A stretch of DNA of 52,740 bases. It comes from an uncultured Opitutaceae bacterium (GTDB lineage: Bacteria; Verrucomicrobiota; Verrucomicrobiia; Opitutales; Opitutaceae). The position numbers and the translations under genes were made by a program. Shown in pieces: positions 18,001 to 24,988 of the stretch (position 1 is the stretch's first letter; each line of letters starts with the position of its first letter). The DNA lies in contig CAIYUN010000029.1 of assembly GCA_903929355.1 (NCBI GenBank), positions 1 to 52,740 on the forward strand, given 5' to 3'. Under the pieces are notes generated by a model that searched no databases, had not been told where the DNA came from, and saw nothing but the letters and a program-made list of their open reading frames with translations.

Positions 18001-19441
18001 GCAGGGGCACGTCCAGCGCCGCCGCCTCCGGCCAGGGCTTCAGCACCGCCAGCCCGGCCAGAGCGGAGAGCCGGACCTCGGGCAGTTCCAGGCGGGCCGT
18101 GACCAATTGGTCCGGCGCGGCCAGCCCGGCGCTGAAGCGAAGTGGCAGCCTTTGCGGGCCCAGGACGAGGTTCAGCTGGCCGGAGAGATGAAAAGATTGC
18201 ACGCTGGCGCCGACCAGCGAGGCATCGGTGAGCCCGGCGTCGAGGTCGGCGTCGAGACTGGCCAGCCCGAGTTCCTGCAACGCCGCGGCCGGGAAGGGGA
18301 GCGACTGGGCGAGGCCGGCCGGGAGCCACGCCACGAGGTCGCCACCGGCGGGACCGGTGAAGGCGAGATGGGTGCGCAGCGCGGGGGTTGCCCCGGTGGT
18401 GAGGGTCGTGTGGGTGGCGGCGAGATGCACGCTGTCGACCGCGAGGTCGAGCGTGTCAAAGGTGATGTTCTGGGCGTTGTCCGTCGCCCGGCCGGCGGCT
18501 TCGAAATGGTGCAGGATGACCACCCCGCCGGGTTTGACCGCGGGCAGGTTGAGCTCGCCGTTGTCGGCGAGCAGATGGAAGTTCAGCAAGGGCAGCGCGA
18601 CGTGCTCGAGGTCAACGGTGCCGTCCACGTCGAAACCCAGGCCGCGCAGCTTCGCGGGCGGCAGGGCGGAGGCGTCGACGGGCAGCGGCGGCAGGTCCTC
18701 GGTGCTGAAAGAGGGGACATGGGCGGAAAACTGGAGCGTGCGGGCGGCGAGGCTGCCCGACACCTGGGCCTCGAGCCTGACCGGTTTGGCGCCGGGCTTG
18801 AGACCCGCGAGCCCGAGGGCGAGGTCGAGCCGGAGGTTGTCGCCCTCGCGAACCAAGGTGGACGTGATGGGCTGAAAGCCCCAGGTCACCGTGCCCTTGG
18901 GGGCGTGAATCTCGACGGTGAAGCCGTTCACGACGAGCGCGAACGGCACCCCGGGTCCGGGCAGCAAAGACTGGAGCGCCGCGAGGCCGGCCGGGGAGGG
19001 GGCGGTCGGGGCCGGCACCGGGGTGGCGGCGGCGGCCCCGGGGGTTTGGTGCGGCCAGCCCGGGCCGTTGAAGTCGAGGGCGAGGCGCGGCTGCTCCACC
19101 TCGACCCGCGAGGGCAGCCAATGGTGGGCGAAGAGCGCGGCCTTGTTGAAGACCAGCCGGATGGACGCGGCGTGGACGAGCGGCCCGCCGCCGGCGGTGC
19201 GGGCGGCCGGGGTGGCGAGGCTCACTTCAAGTTCAGGCGAGCCGAAGTGCCAGCGGAAGGTCGCGGCCCCCACCTCGGCCTGGAGCGCACTGGGCGCGGC
19301 GCGGCGGGCGGCCCAGTTGACCGCCCAACCGAGTGGCACGGGCAGGAAGAGGAGCCAACCGAGCAGCAGCGCGGCCAGCGCCAGCGCGGCCAGCGCGAAG
19401 CGCAGGAGCCAGCGGCGGAGGCGGCGCGGCGGTTCTGCCAT
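15083..19441 (-). CDS. Giant AsmA-like envelope protein
   Basis: A 1452-residue protein with one N-terminal transmembrane anchor (about 10-34) and a long beta-rich periplasmic region of repeated AsmA/DUF-type modules (recurring LDLDGVRIG- and VTVDTLALDL-like strands). The C-terminus (RYGLKDEKVYAEGEYFGIGF, then GPRSDPQVYLKDN) matches the AsmA-like C-terminal region. Known members (YhdP, TamB, YdbH) form bridges that carry phospholipids to the outer membrane, so lipid transport is likely. A REP-like inverted doublet lies in frame at 15888-15950, in a Pro/Gly/Thr-rich linker. Converges with the DUF1080 gene. Confidence 0.85.
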   Translation of the reverse strand: MAEPPRRLRRWLLRFALAALALAALLLGWLLFLPVPLGWAVNWAARRAAPSALQAEVGAATFRWHFGSPELEVSLATPAARTAGGGPLVHAASIRLVFNKAALFAHHWLPSRVEVEQPRLALDFNGPGWPHQTPGAAAATPVPAPTAPSPAGLAALQSLLPGPGVPFALVVNGFTVEIHAPKGTVTWGFQPITSTLVREGDNLRLDLALGLAGLKPGAKPVRLEAQVSGSLAARTLQFSAHVPSFSTEDLPPLPVDASALPPAKLRGLGFDVDGTVDLEHVALPLLNFHLLADNGELNLPAVKPGGVVILHHFEAAGRATDNAQNITFDTLDLAVDSVHLAATHTTLTTGATPALRTHLAFTGPAGGDLVAWLPAGLAQSLPFPAAALQELGLASLDADLDAGLTDASLVGASVQSFHLSGQLNLVLGPQRLPLRFSAGLAAPDQLVTARLELPEVRLSALAGLAVLKPWPEAAALDVPLQVIAEVTATPQGGWRTAKLDVAATAPGIVHAFGPLAHEVPVRAFTLAAATPDAGRTVQIGTLALDLAGPKISLSELTAKLPPARSGPVQVTGRLTVENVPGGFFADQLPQGTLAPLDRFGLAPAELRLDQLTGAFTVRAAPGVPPEAATFQGQVRAQLQDQPLALGVDVALAGPNLTATLDLARMNPSRFHLKIPGDPPLAAWDVPVQLHARVTATTAGQLSAIAAHLEGGPGVVHANKYFATEVPVTALSLDATADGAMQNLTVDTLALDLDGVRIGTSQLKLTVGAAGTPSHATGTVTLEHLTTARVLSWWPADLLPAVRAQLAPMLNDGELTRAAFTFATPFDPAKPAATRPTELTGGLTLAHLRATPPQAPGPVSLQELTLNVAWPHATVTATGLAAPGLTAPSATVSLTALDQPEPQAEITTDYTTALDQVPAWLSALKVSPPSGGAVDLTRLAGHASGHLHATAPLAFPFNPGTLRAEFSARLAGLVVPFTQPGRELGQGDLTLEATAVTGTYSARIDWKDLQLAVPGVLSGPASLTLQAGASVANDQITAKLLFNAPGARLLLAGGAALPPLAPVAMEARFTGWLRQAQPQMAFSAQSDNVLGAPLAIAGNATMDQAGARFGRISLTEFKYGRTALRAEAGNPGSGRYEISVTGDQLDVPGLLALAAPFLPDLLSPTGGVATSPRTSKPGGEVAATPVPSTAASGSLPAAAPVSLTAAVKLTEITLGDGLAAHDLALGAELRDGRPVSVSLTGREGGANNLSFTLTPAGDHQTVALSIGDVPAWLRALTAPLRGLALPPGNLANLAAQVEKIPVILAGGKLEVAGDLRSAEPAKLFDGRFTLRDTTITQPPIILQLLALRTKQSMQVKPLVHELSAGRFYLNDSAVGVEKLTFAASGLLNLNLGSARYGLKDEKVYAEGEYFGIGFEVAGPRSDPQVYLKDNVIIRAIGTQNDLDFGVPDPPKKP
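15888..15950. repeat. REP-like inverted doublet inside a coding sequence
   Basis: Two inverted copies of a unit of about 24 bp (15888-15911 and the reverse complement at 15927-15950), both of the form CTGGAG-n-TGGCGACCTCGCCGC. They lie in frame in the AsmA-like gene and encode a low-complexity linker. Related single units occur at 26763-26796 and 44741-44774 outside genes. The arrangement is that of a REP doublet (REPIN). Confidence 0.8.
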
Positions 19442-19477
19442 GACGGGAGAAAATCAGGCGTGCCGCCGTCGGGAAAC

Positions 19478-19508
19478 AAAAAAGGCGGCCCCGTTTTGCG
19501 GGGCCGCC
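19478..19508 (-). terminator. Rho-independent terminator after the outer-membrane protein gene
   Basis: On the minus strand, a 10-bp GC stem (GGCGGCCCCG with CGGGGCCGCC, near-perfect) with an AAAA-type loop is followed by six T (19483-19478). It lies 20 bp past the stop of the barrel protein gene and just before the AsmA-like gene. Confidence 0.88.
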
Positions 19509-19528
19509 GGGGGCAAGGATGGCGCGGT

Positions 19529-20773
19529 TCAGAATTTCCAGGCGGAGGACAGGCCCAGCGACCAGTCGGTGTATTGGGGACCGGTGTCGTAGTTTGCCCC
19601 CACGGTGACGTTCAACTTCTGGGTGAGGTGGTACGAAAAGGAGGTGCCGAAGGTGGTGTAATTTTTGATGGCGGCGGCCTTCAGGAAATTGGTCTCGATG
19701 ATAAAACCGTCCATGATGAGCCGCGAGGTCAGCGGGGTCACGGCGCGCACGCCGTTCTTCACGATCTCCTGGTCGACCTGGGGGTCGAACTTGTAGCTCG
19801 AGTATTTCACCGCAATGCTCTTGTCGTAGCTGATCTGGCTCACGAGGCCGAGGATGAGCTTGGAATTCACGCGGTAGTCGAACGTGTTGGTGAGCCCGGG
19901 CGACCAGATGACGCCGCCTCCGGCGAGATCCTCCGAGCCGCGGGCGGAGATGCCGACAAAGGGGGTGAGGCGCCAGTTCAGCGGGTTGTCGTGGTCCATG
20001 ATCTGGATCCGCACCGGCACGGCCAGGTTGAAGCCGATGCCGTAGATCTTGGCGCCTTCCACATCCAGGTAGTTGATCGGAATGCTGGCGGCCAGCGAAA
20101 CCCGGTCGGTGAGACGGTAACCGAAGGGGATCGACATGTCGCTGTTGTTGCCCTTGATGCCGCCGGCCTTGAACTGGCCGCTGTCCAGGCCGATTCCGAG
20201 GCCGGTGAAGCGCGAGGTGGAGCCGCCCGTATTCGAGGCGGTCGAGACCCCCTCAAACGGCAGCTCACCCGTGGGGGTGAAGCCCTGGCTGTAAAAGGTG
20301 CTGCTGGCCATGGCCGCGGTGGAGGAGTTGGGGTTGCCGTCGGTCACGGCGACGGCGGACTGCTTCGCGATCGCGGCCAGAAAATTCCCGACCACGCTTG
20401 ATCCGTTCTGCAGGAAAAAATTCTTGATCTGCGTCTCGACATCGGAACGGGTCGGGCCGTTGAACGACTGGCTGAAGCCCGTGATCGGAATCTGCAGGTT
20501 CACCGAGGTCCCCGCGCTGTTGGAATTGGCCTGCACCGCGTTGGGGACGCCGAGAAAGGTGACCTTGGCGTTGAAATTGGTGCTCGCGAAGTTGACGAAG
20601 GGGCCGTTGGCATTCAGCACATCGCTGAGCAGGGACGGGAAGCTGCTGTAGCCCTGCGTCACGGTGGGCACCGTGGTCGACGTGACCGTGACATCAAAGG
20701 GCGAGGCGGCCCGGACCGGTGAGAACAGGGCCAGCGCGGCGCTGGCGCAAACGGTGAGAAGGATTTTTTTCAT
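19529..20773 (-). CDS. Predicted outer-membrane beta-barrel protein
   Basis: A 414-residue exported protein from the ATG at 20773: signal peptide MKKILLTVCASAALALFSPVRA, then Ser/Thr/Asn-rich amphipathic strands. The second half has alternating strands ending in an aromatic-terminal strand (DWSLGLSSAWKF), as in outer-membrane barrels. Phrases such as DRVSLAASIPINYLDVEGAK and KLNVTVGANYDTGPQ suggest a transport-like barrel. The family is not recognised and the cargo is unknown. It has its own terminator and is divergent from the NlpC/P60-like gene. Confidence 0.8.
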   Translation of the reverse strand: MKKILLTVCASAALALFSPVRAASPFDVTVTSTTVPTVTQGYSSFPSLLSDVLNANGPFVNFASTNFNAKVTFLGVPNAVQANSNSAGTSVNLQIPITGFSQSFNGPTRSDVETQIKNFFLQNGSSVVGNFLAAIAKQSAVAVTDGNPNSSTAAMASSTFYSQGFTPTGELPFEGVSTASNTGGSTSRFTGLGIGLDSGQFKAGGIKGNNSDMSIPFGYRLTDRVSLAASIPINYLDVEGAKIYGIGFNLAVPVRIQIMDHDNPLNWRLTPFVGISARGSEDLAGGGVIWSPGLTNTFDYRVNSKLILGLVSQISYDKSIAVKYSSYKFDPQVDQEIVKNGVRAVTPLTSRLIMDGFIIETNFLKAAAIKNYTTFGTSFSYHLTQKLNVTVGANYDTGPQYTDWSLGLSSAWKF

Positions 20774-20921
20774 GGTGGTTGAGGCGGGATTCGGAAACTT
20801 CGGCGGAGAGTGGCAATTTTTCGCGCGATGCCCAGAAAAAATATTTGCGCCAATCGCTTGCAATCGGCTGGCTTTGCTTATCGTCGTGTAACCATCTTTC
20901 TCCCTCACTTTTCCGCAAGTC

Positions 20922-22136
20922 GTGCCCGACCCAATTCTCCTCGTGCCCTGGCAAAATACTTTTTCACGCACTCTGGCCATACTGGTGCTGGCGGGCACGG
21001 CCCTGCCCGGGGCGTGGGGTGACGCCAGTCCCGGATTCAAGGAATGCCAGCCGGGCCCGTGGGGCCGGATTGAGTATCAGACCATGTATCTCTCGGCCCC
21101 CGACGCGATCCTCGAGGAGTTTCCCATGCCCAATCCGGAGCCGCGCTGGTGTTTCGCCGACTGCTCGCCGGAGGCCGTGCGCGCGACGTTGACTGGGGCC
21201 GGGCTGGATCCCGTCGTGCGCGACCAGCTCTTCGCCGACCCGCGCGCCAAGCGCGACGAGGAGGGCGTCTTCACCGTGTTCCCCACGGTGGCCGAGGTGG
21301 ATGCGCTCAAGCCCGCAGTGCGCACGGCCATCTACCACGAGCTCGCGAAATACCCACAGAACCCCTATCATTACGAGCCGATCGTCGTGCCCGACGGCGA
21401 CGTGGACGCCTGGTTGCACGGCACCGGCCTGACCGACAGCGTCGTCAGCCTCATCCGCTCGGCCACCTACCGCGACGGCGACGCCCTGCTCTTCAGCGAT
21501 TTCCGGTCGCTCATCAGCCACGCCGCCAACGACAACGAGGCCCGCCGCTGGATCAAGGCCCTGACCCGCACCCGTACCGTCGTCGCCTACCTGCGGGTGG
21601 ACGAGACCGACGACCTGCCGGCGCTCCGCCGGTATTGGAGTGCCAACTACCACCGCAAGGACTCGCTGCCGATGCTCAACGCCGCGGCCGATCTGGCCGG
21701 GGGCGGCCGGCTCGACCTCGACCACCTGCTGCCGCCGCTGCCGCGCCGGTTGCTCGACTCGTACACCACGCCCGAGCTCGAGCGCAACGGCCAGACCCCC
21801 AACTGTCACTGGACCTCGCTCAATTTCTTCAACTACACCGAAAAAAATGTGTTTCTCGACCTCCGGTTCGCGGCCAGCAAGGTGCTCGCGGATTACGACA
21901 AGGTGACCGGGCCGGCCTCCTTCGGCGACGTGCTTTTTTTTCTGGATGAGAAGGGGGACGCCTTTCACTCCTGCGTCTTCCTCGCCGACGATCTCGTCTT
22001 CACCAAGAACGGCGGCAATACGGTCATGCCCTGGATCATCAGCAGCCTGGCCGATGTGAAGCAGCTCTACCTGCACAACAAGCCTGGTGCCACCGTCGCG
22101 GGCTACCGCCGCCGCTGGCCCGAGGAGGACAACTGA
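20922..22136 (+). CDS. Exported NlpC/P60-like cysteine peptidase, putative
   Basis: A 404-residue protein with a GTG start and an N-terminal hydrophobic export signal (about 12-33, ending GAWGD). The first 270 residues are not recognised. The C-terminal ~130 residues have the order of an NlpC/P60 domain: a Cys at the start of a helix (NCHWTSLNFFN), then GDVLFFLDEKGDAFHSCVFL with a conserved-looking His, then VFTKNGG. Such enzymes cut peptidoglycan stem peptides in the periplasm. Assignment rests on motif order only, and activity is unproven. Confidence 0.78.
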   Translation: MPDPILLVPWQNTFSRTLAILVLAGTALPGAWGDASPGFKECQPGPWGRIEYQTMYLSAPDAILEEFPMPNPEPRWCFADCSPEAVRATLTGAGLDPVVRDQLFADPRAKRDEEGVFTVFPTVAEVDALKPAVRTAIYHELAKYPQNPYHYEPIVVPDGDVDAWLHGTGLTDSVVSLIRSATYRDGDALLFSDFRSLISHAANDNEARRWIKALTRTRTVVAYLRVDETDDLPALRRYWSANYHRKDSLPMLNAAADLAGGGRLDLDHLLPPLPRRLLDSYTTPELERNGQTPNCHWTSLNFFNYTEKNVFLDLRFAASKVLADYDKVTGPASFGDVLFFLDEKGDAFHSCVFLADDLVFTKNGGNTVMPWIISSLADVKQLYLHNKPGATVAGYRRRWPEEDN

Positions 22137-22160
22137 GCCTAACGCGTCCGGGCCGGTCGC

Positions 22161-22194
22161 AAAAAACGGCGCCATCCCGCGAGGGATGGCGCCG
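22161..22194 (-). terminator. Rho-independent terminator after glutamine synthetase
   Basis: Perfect 12-bp stem CGGCGCCATCCC/GGGATGGCGCCG with a 4-nt loop at 22167-22194. It is followed on the minus strand by a run of T (22166-22161). It lies 30 bp after the glutamine synthetase stop and also separates the convergent NlpC/P60-like gene. Confidence 0.93.
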
Positions 22195-22224
22195 TGGTCA
22201 AACGGGTCGGCGGATGCGTCCGGC

Positions 22225-23259
22225 TTACTTGGTCGGGACGCTCTGACAGGTCTTCACGATGCGGCCGGCGACCAGATACGGGTCGGCGGCGGAGTTCGGC
22301 CGGCGATCCTCGAGATAGCCCCGGTAGCCGTTGGCGATGAAGTTGACCGGCATGCGGATCGAGGCGCCGCGGTCGGACAGGCCGTACGAGAACTTGTCGA
22401 TGGACTGGGTCTCGTGCAGGCCGGTGAGGCGCAGATGGTTCTCCGGTCCGTAGACGGCGATGTGCTCGTCGATGTTCTTTTTGAAGGCGGCCATGAGTTT
22501 CTCGAAGTATTCCTTGCCGCCCTTGTCGCGCAGGAACTTGGTGGAGAAGTTGGAGTGCATGCCGGAGCCGTTCCAATCGAGCGGCTGGTCAAACGGCGCG
22601 AGGATGGGCTTGCAGCGCCACTCGATGTCGATGCCGTAGCTTTCGCACAGGCGGGCGAGGATGTAGCGGGCGACCCACATCTGGTCGGCGGCGTTCTTCG
22701 AGCCCTTGCCGAAGATCTGGAACTCCCACTGGCCCTTGGCGACCTCGGCATTGATGCCCTCGAGGTTGATGCCGGCGTCGAGACAGATGTCGATGTGCTT
22801 CTCGACGATCTCCCGCGCAACACAGCCGACGTTTTTGTAGCCCACGCCGGTGTAGTAGGGGCCCTGCGGGCCGGGATAGCCGCCCTTGGGGAAGCCGAGC
22901 GGCGAGCCGTCCTTGAAGAAGAAATACTCCTGCTCGAAGCCGAACCAGGTGTCCGGATCATCGGGGATGCTGGCGCGTGAGTTGGAGGGATGCGGCGTCT
23001 TGTCGTCCGGCATGTAGACCTCGCACATCACCAGCACGCCGTTCTTCCGGGTGCTGTCGGGATAGACCGCGACCGGGTGCAGCTTGCAGTCGGAGGTTTT
23101 GCCTTCGGCCTGCTGCGTCGAGCTGCCGTCGAAGCCCCAGATGGGTAGGTCGGCGAGCTTGGGGAAGCTGGAGAATTCCTTGATCTGCGTTTTGCTGCGG
23201 AGGCTCGCGAGCGGCTTGTAGCCGTCGAGCCAGATGTATTCCAGTTTGTATTTGGCCAT
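22225..23259 (-). CDS. glnII: Glutamine synthetase, type II (eukaryotic-like)
   Basis: A 344-residue cytoplasmic enzyme making glutamine from glutamate, ammonia and ATP. It is the short GSII form: IWGFDGSSTQQAEGKTSDC near the N-terminus, FGFEQEYFFF (metal ligands), GINAEVAKGQWEFQIF, the NGSGMHSNFSTK segment, and GASIRMPVNF near the C-terminus. GSII forms an octamer or decamer and lacks the adenylylation loop of GSI. A sigma-54 promoter and an upstream palindrome lie in front of it and a strong terminator behind, so expression is probably nitrogen-controlled. Confidence 0.97.
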   Translation of the reverse strand: MAKYKLEYIWLDGYKPLASLRSKTQIKEFSSFPKLADLPIWGFDGSSTQQAEGKTSDCKLHPVAVYPDSTRKNGVLVMCEVYMPDDKTPHPSNSRASIPDDPDTWFGFEQEYFFFKDGSPLGFPKGGYPGPQGPYYTGVGYKNVGCVAREIVEKHIDICLDAGINLEGINAEVAKGQWEFQIFGKGSKNAADQMWVARYILARLCESYGIDIEWRCKPILAPFDQPLDWNGSGMHSNFSTKFLRDKGGKEYFEKLMAAFKKNIDEHIAVYGPENHLRLTGLHETQSIDKFSYGLSDRGASIRMPVNFIANGYRGYLEDRRPNSAADPYLVAGRIVKTCQSVPTK

Positions 23260-23305
23260 GGTAGCTTGGGTTTTGTGTCAGGTTGTGAGGTGTGGAAAAG
23301 CGCCT

Positions 23306-23321
23306 GTCGGCCCGGGCCGAC
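23306..23321. repeat. Perfect 16-bp palindrome in the glnII leader
   Basis: GTCGGCCCGGGCCGAC lies between the predicted transcription start and the ATG of glnII. It could be an operator or a leader hairpin. No protein partner can be named from sequence. Confidence 0.5.
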
Positions 23322-23346
23322 GCTGAGGCGGTGGAATGGCGAAAAA

Positions 23347-23362
23347 AGCACTTCCTGTGCCA
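23347..23362 (-). promoter_or_regulatory. Sigma-54 (-24/-12) promoter of glutamine synthetase
   Basis: On the minus strand: TGGCAC (23362-23357), 5-bp spacer AGGAA, GTGC (23351-23348), followed by a T-run. The sigma-54 consensus is TGGCAC-N5-TTGC. The invariant GG and GC have the correct spacing, and one base of the -12 element differs. Transcription would start near 23336, 77 nt before the glnII ATG. Sigma-54 control of glutamine synthetase is well known in proteobacteria. Confidence 0.8.
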
Positions 23363-23455
23363 GTGGCAAAGGGAATCTTTTTGGACGGGTTCCCAGGGGG
23401 GAGCGCGCTGCCGTACCCGCCGAAGCCTTGCGCGAAGGCCGGGACCCAACGCGCT

Positions 23456-23478
23456 GAACCGGTTGGGTCAACCGGTTC
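23456..23478. promoter_or_regulatory. Palindromic upstream activating site candidate
   Basis: Perfect 10-bp arms GAACCGGTTG and CAACCGGTTC separated by GGT. The centre lies about 131 bp upstream of the predicted glnII transcription start, where enhancer-binding proteins for sigma-54 promoters usually bind. It is also 157 bp before the kinase-like gene on the other strand. Sequence differs from the enteric NtrC site. Confidence 0.6.
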
Positions 23479-23493
23479 CACCTGCTGACAACA

Positions 23494-23564
23494 CGACGGG
23501 GGCGTCGCGTCCCCAGTTTCCGGAGTCCGGCGGTCTGGAAGATGGAGCCGCGACGCCCCCGTCG
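23494..23564. repeat. GC-rich inverted repeat (CGACGGGGGCGTCGCG)
   Basis: Perfect 16-bp arms at 23494-23509 and 23549-23564 separated by 39 bp, ending 59 bp before the kinase-like gene. The arms continue as imperfect matches (TCCCC against TGGAGC). Either a REP-type element or an attenuator-like hairpin in the leader of the kinase-phosphatase pair. Confidence 0.75.
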
Positions 23565-23623
23565 CGGTCTGCCCGACAGGCCTTGCCATCGACCCCGGAG
23601 TCGCGGACTCTGCGGTCTTTCCC

Positions 23624-24091
23624 ATGCACGAAATGAAGGACACCGTCCGCGCGCTGGTGCGAATCGGCTATGACGGTCGGGTGCACAAGACTTTTCGCGG
23701 CCACCTCGCCCGGGAGCGGTTTGAGAACGAGGTGCGCATGCTCCGCCATCTGGAGGACCGCGGCTGCAATTTTGTGCCCCGGCTCCTGGAGGTTCATCCT
23801 GCCGAGCTGAAGATCATCACCACCAACTGCGGCTCCCTGGTGGAGCATCTCGGCGCGGAGCACATGCGGGAGCTGTTTGCCGAGCTGGCACAGTTTGGGG
23901 TCCGCCATGACGACCCGTTCATGCGCAATGTCACCTACCGCCAGTCCGACGGCCGCTTCTGCATCATCGACTTCGAACTGGCCACGCTGCTCGAACCCGC
24001 TCCGCCACCCGGCCCGCCCGCGCCCGGCGGTTCGCCGGGAAAGTCCACCCCCGCCCCGCCCCATGCCCGCCCGCCCCGCCCCGCCCATTGA
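23624..24091 (+). CDS. Minimal protein-kinase-like protein
   Basis: A 155-residue soluble protein. Residues 1-125 show a shortened kinase fold: a beta-strand pair ending VHKTF (possible ATP lysine), a helix FENEVRMLRHLEDRG (possible alpha-C glutamate), then HDDPFMRN aligned with HRDLKPEN and IIDFELA in place of DFG. The catalytic Asp and the metal-binding Asn and Asp are present, but the C-lobe after DFE is missing and replaced by a Pro/Gly-rich tail. Closest known relatives would be small LPS/Kdo-kinase or RIO-like kinases. Its 3' end overlaps the PP2C gene by 29 bp, suggesting a kinase-phosphatase pair. Confidence 0.8.
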   Translation: MHEMKDTVRALVRIGYDGRVHKTFRGHLARERFENEVRMLRHLEDRGCNFVPRLLEVHPAELKIITTNCGSLVEHLGAEHMRELFAELAQFGVRHDDPFMRNVTYRQSDGRFCIIDFELATLLEPAPPPGPPAPGGSPGKSTPAPPHARPPRPAH

Positions 24092-24947
24092 TCCCGCCGC
24101 CGCCCCGCCGCCGCGCCTGCGGTGGTCCGCCCTGACCCACCGCGGCCACGTGCGGCCGGAAAACGAGGACGCATTTCTCGGGCTCGCCTTCAACGGCCAC
24201 GAGGTCCTTCACCTCGGGAAGACCGGCGAGTCGGACTTCGCGGCGCACGATTTTGTGTTTGCCGTGAGCGATGGGATGGGCGGCGCCAACGCCGGGGCGT
24301 TTGCCAGCCGCATCACCGTGGACCGGGTTACCCGGCTGCTGCCCCGGGCCTTCCGGCTCAAGGCCGCCGGTTTCACGGGCGGCTCCGCCGACCTGCTGGG
24401 CGAGCTGGTGGACTCGATTCACCGCGACCTCCTCCAACTGGGCTATGCGTACGAGGAATGTGCCGGCATGGGGGCCACGCTCAGCCTCGCCTGGTTCACG
24501 CCCGGGCGGATGTTTTTCGCCCACGTTGGTGACAGCCGCATCTACCAGTTTCCGCGGGCGGGCGGGCTGGTGCAGTTGACGCACGACCACGGCCATGTGG
24601 GCTGGTTGCGTCGCCAGGGCCGGATCAACGAGCGCGAGGCCCGGTCGCATCCCATGCGCCACGCCCTCCACCAGGCGCTCGGGGGCGGACAGCAACAGCT
24701 GGAGCCGCAAATCAGCGCGGTGGCGCACGAGCCCGGCGATGGATTTTTGATCTGCTCCGACGGGTTGATTGACGGCCTGTGGGACCGCCAGATTGAGGAG
24801 CTCATCCGCGAGCCCGACGAAATCGGCGCCCGCCTGCCCCCCGCCCAACGGCTGGTGGAGGCCGCGTTGAACAATTCCGGCCGGGACAACATCACCGCCC
24901 TGATGGTCGAGCTGCCGGCCGCCGGCGGGCCCCCGCCGCATCGGTAG
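24063..24947 (+). CDS. PP2C-family protein serine/threonine phosphatase
   Basis: A 294-residue soluble phosphatase. PP2C motifs in order: THRGHVRPENEDAFL (metal Asp), AVSDGMGGANAG, GATLSLAW, HVGDSRIYQF, LTHDHGHVGW, ICSDGLIDGL and GRDNITALMV. All metal-binding Asp residues are present, so it should be active on phospho-Ser/Thr with Mn/Mg. The ATG at 24063 follows a C-rich leader inside the end of the kinase-like gene. In bacteria such phosphatases usually oppose a Ser/Thr kinase; the upstream gene is the obvious partner. Confidence 0.93.
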   Translation: MPARPAPPIDPAAAPPPRLRWSALTHRGHVRPENEDAFLGLAFNGHEVLHLGKTGESDFAAHDFVFAVSDGMGGANAGAFASRITVDRVTRLLPRAFRLKAAGFTGGSADLLGELVDSIHRDLLQLGYAYEECAGMGATLSLAWFTPGRMFFAHVGDSRIYQFPRAGGLVQLTHDHGHVGWLRRQGRINEREARSHPMRHALHQALGGGQQQLEPQISAVAHEPGDGFLICSDGLIDGLWDRQIEELIREPDEIGARLPPAQRLVEAALNNSGRDNITALMVELPAAGGPPPHR

Positions 24948-24988
24948 CCAGCCCGGTTCCCGACGCCCCGTCGGTCCGTGGCGGCCCC

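Noticed and set aside
16190-20401. A 1403-codon open frame on the plus strand opposite the AsmA-like gene
   Set aside because: It is antisense to a well-supported gene, crosses into the barrel protein gene, and its translation is Gly/Arg/Glu-rich without domains. It results from GC-rich codon positions.
20774-20921. Defined promoters between the divergent barrel and NlpC/P60-like genes
   Set aside because: TTGCAA-like -35 candidates and a CAATCG direct repeat exist, but no -10 element at proper spacing on either strand.
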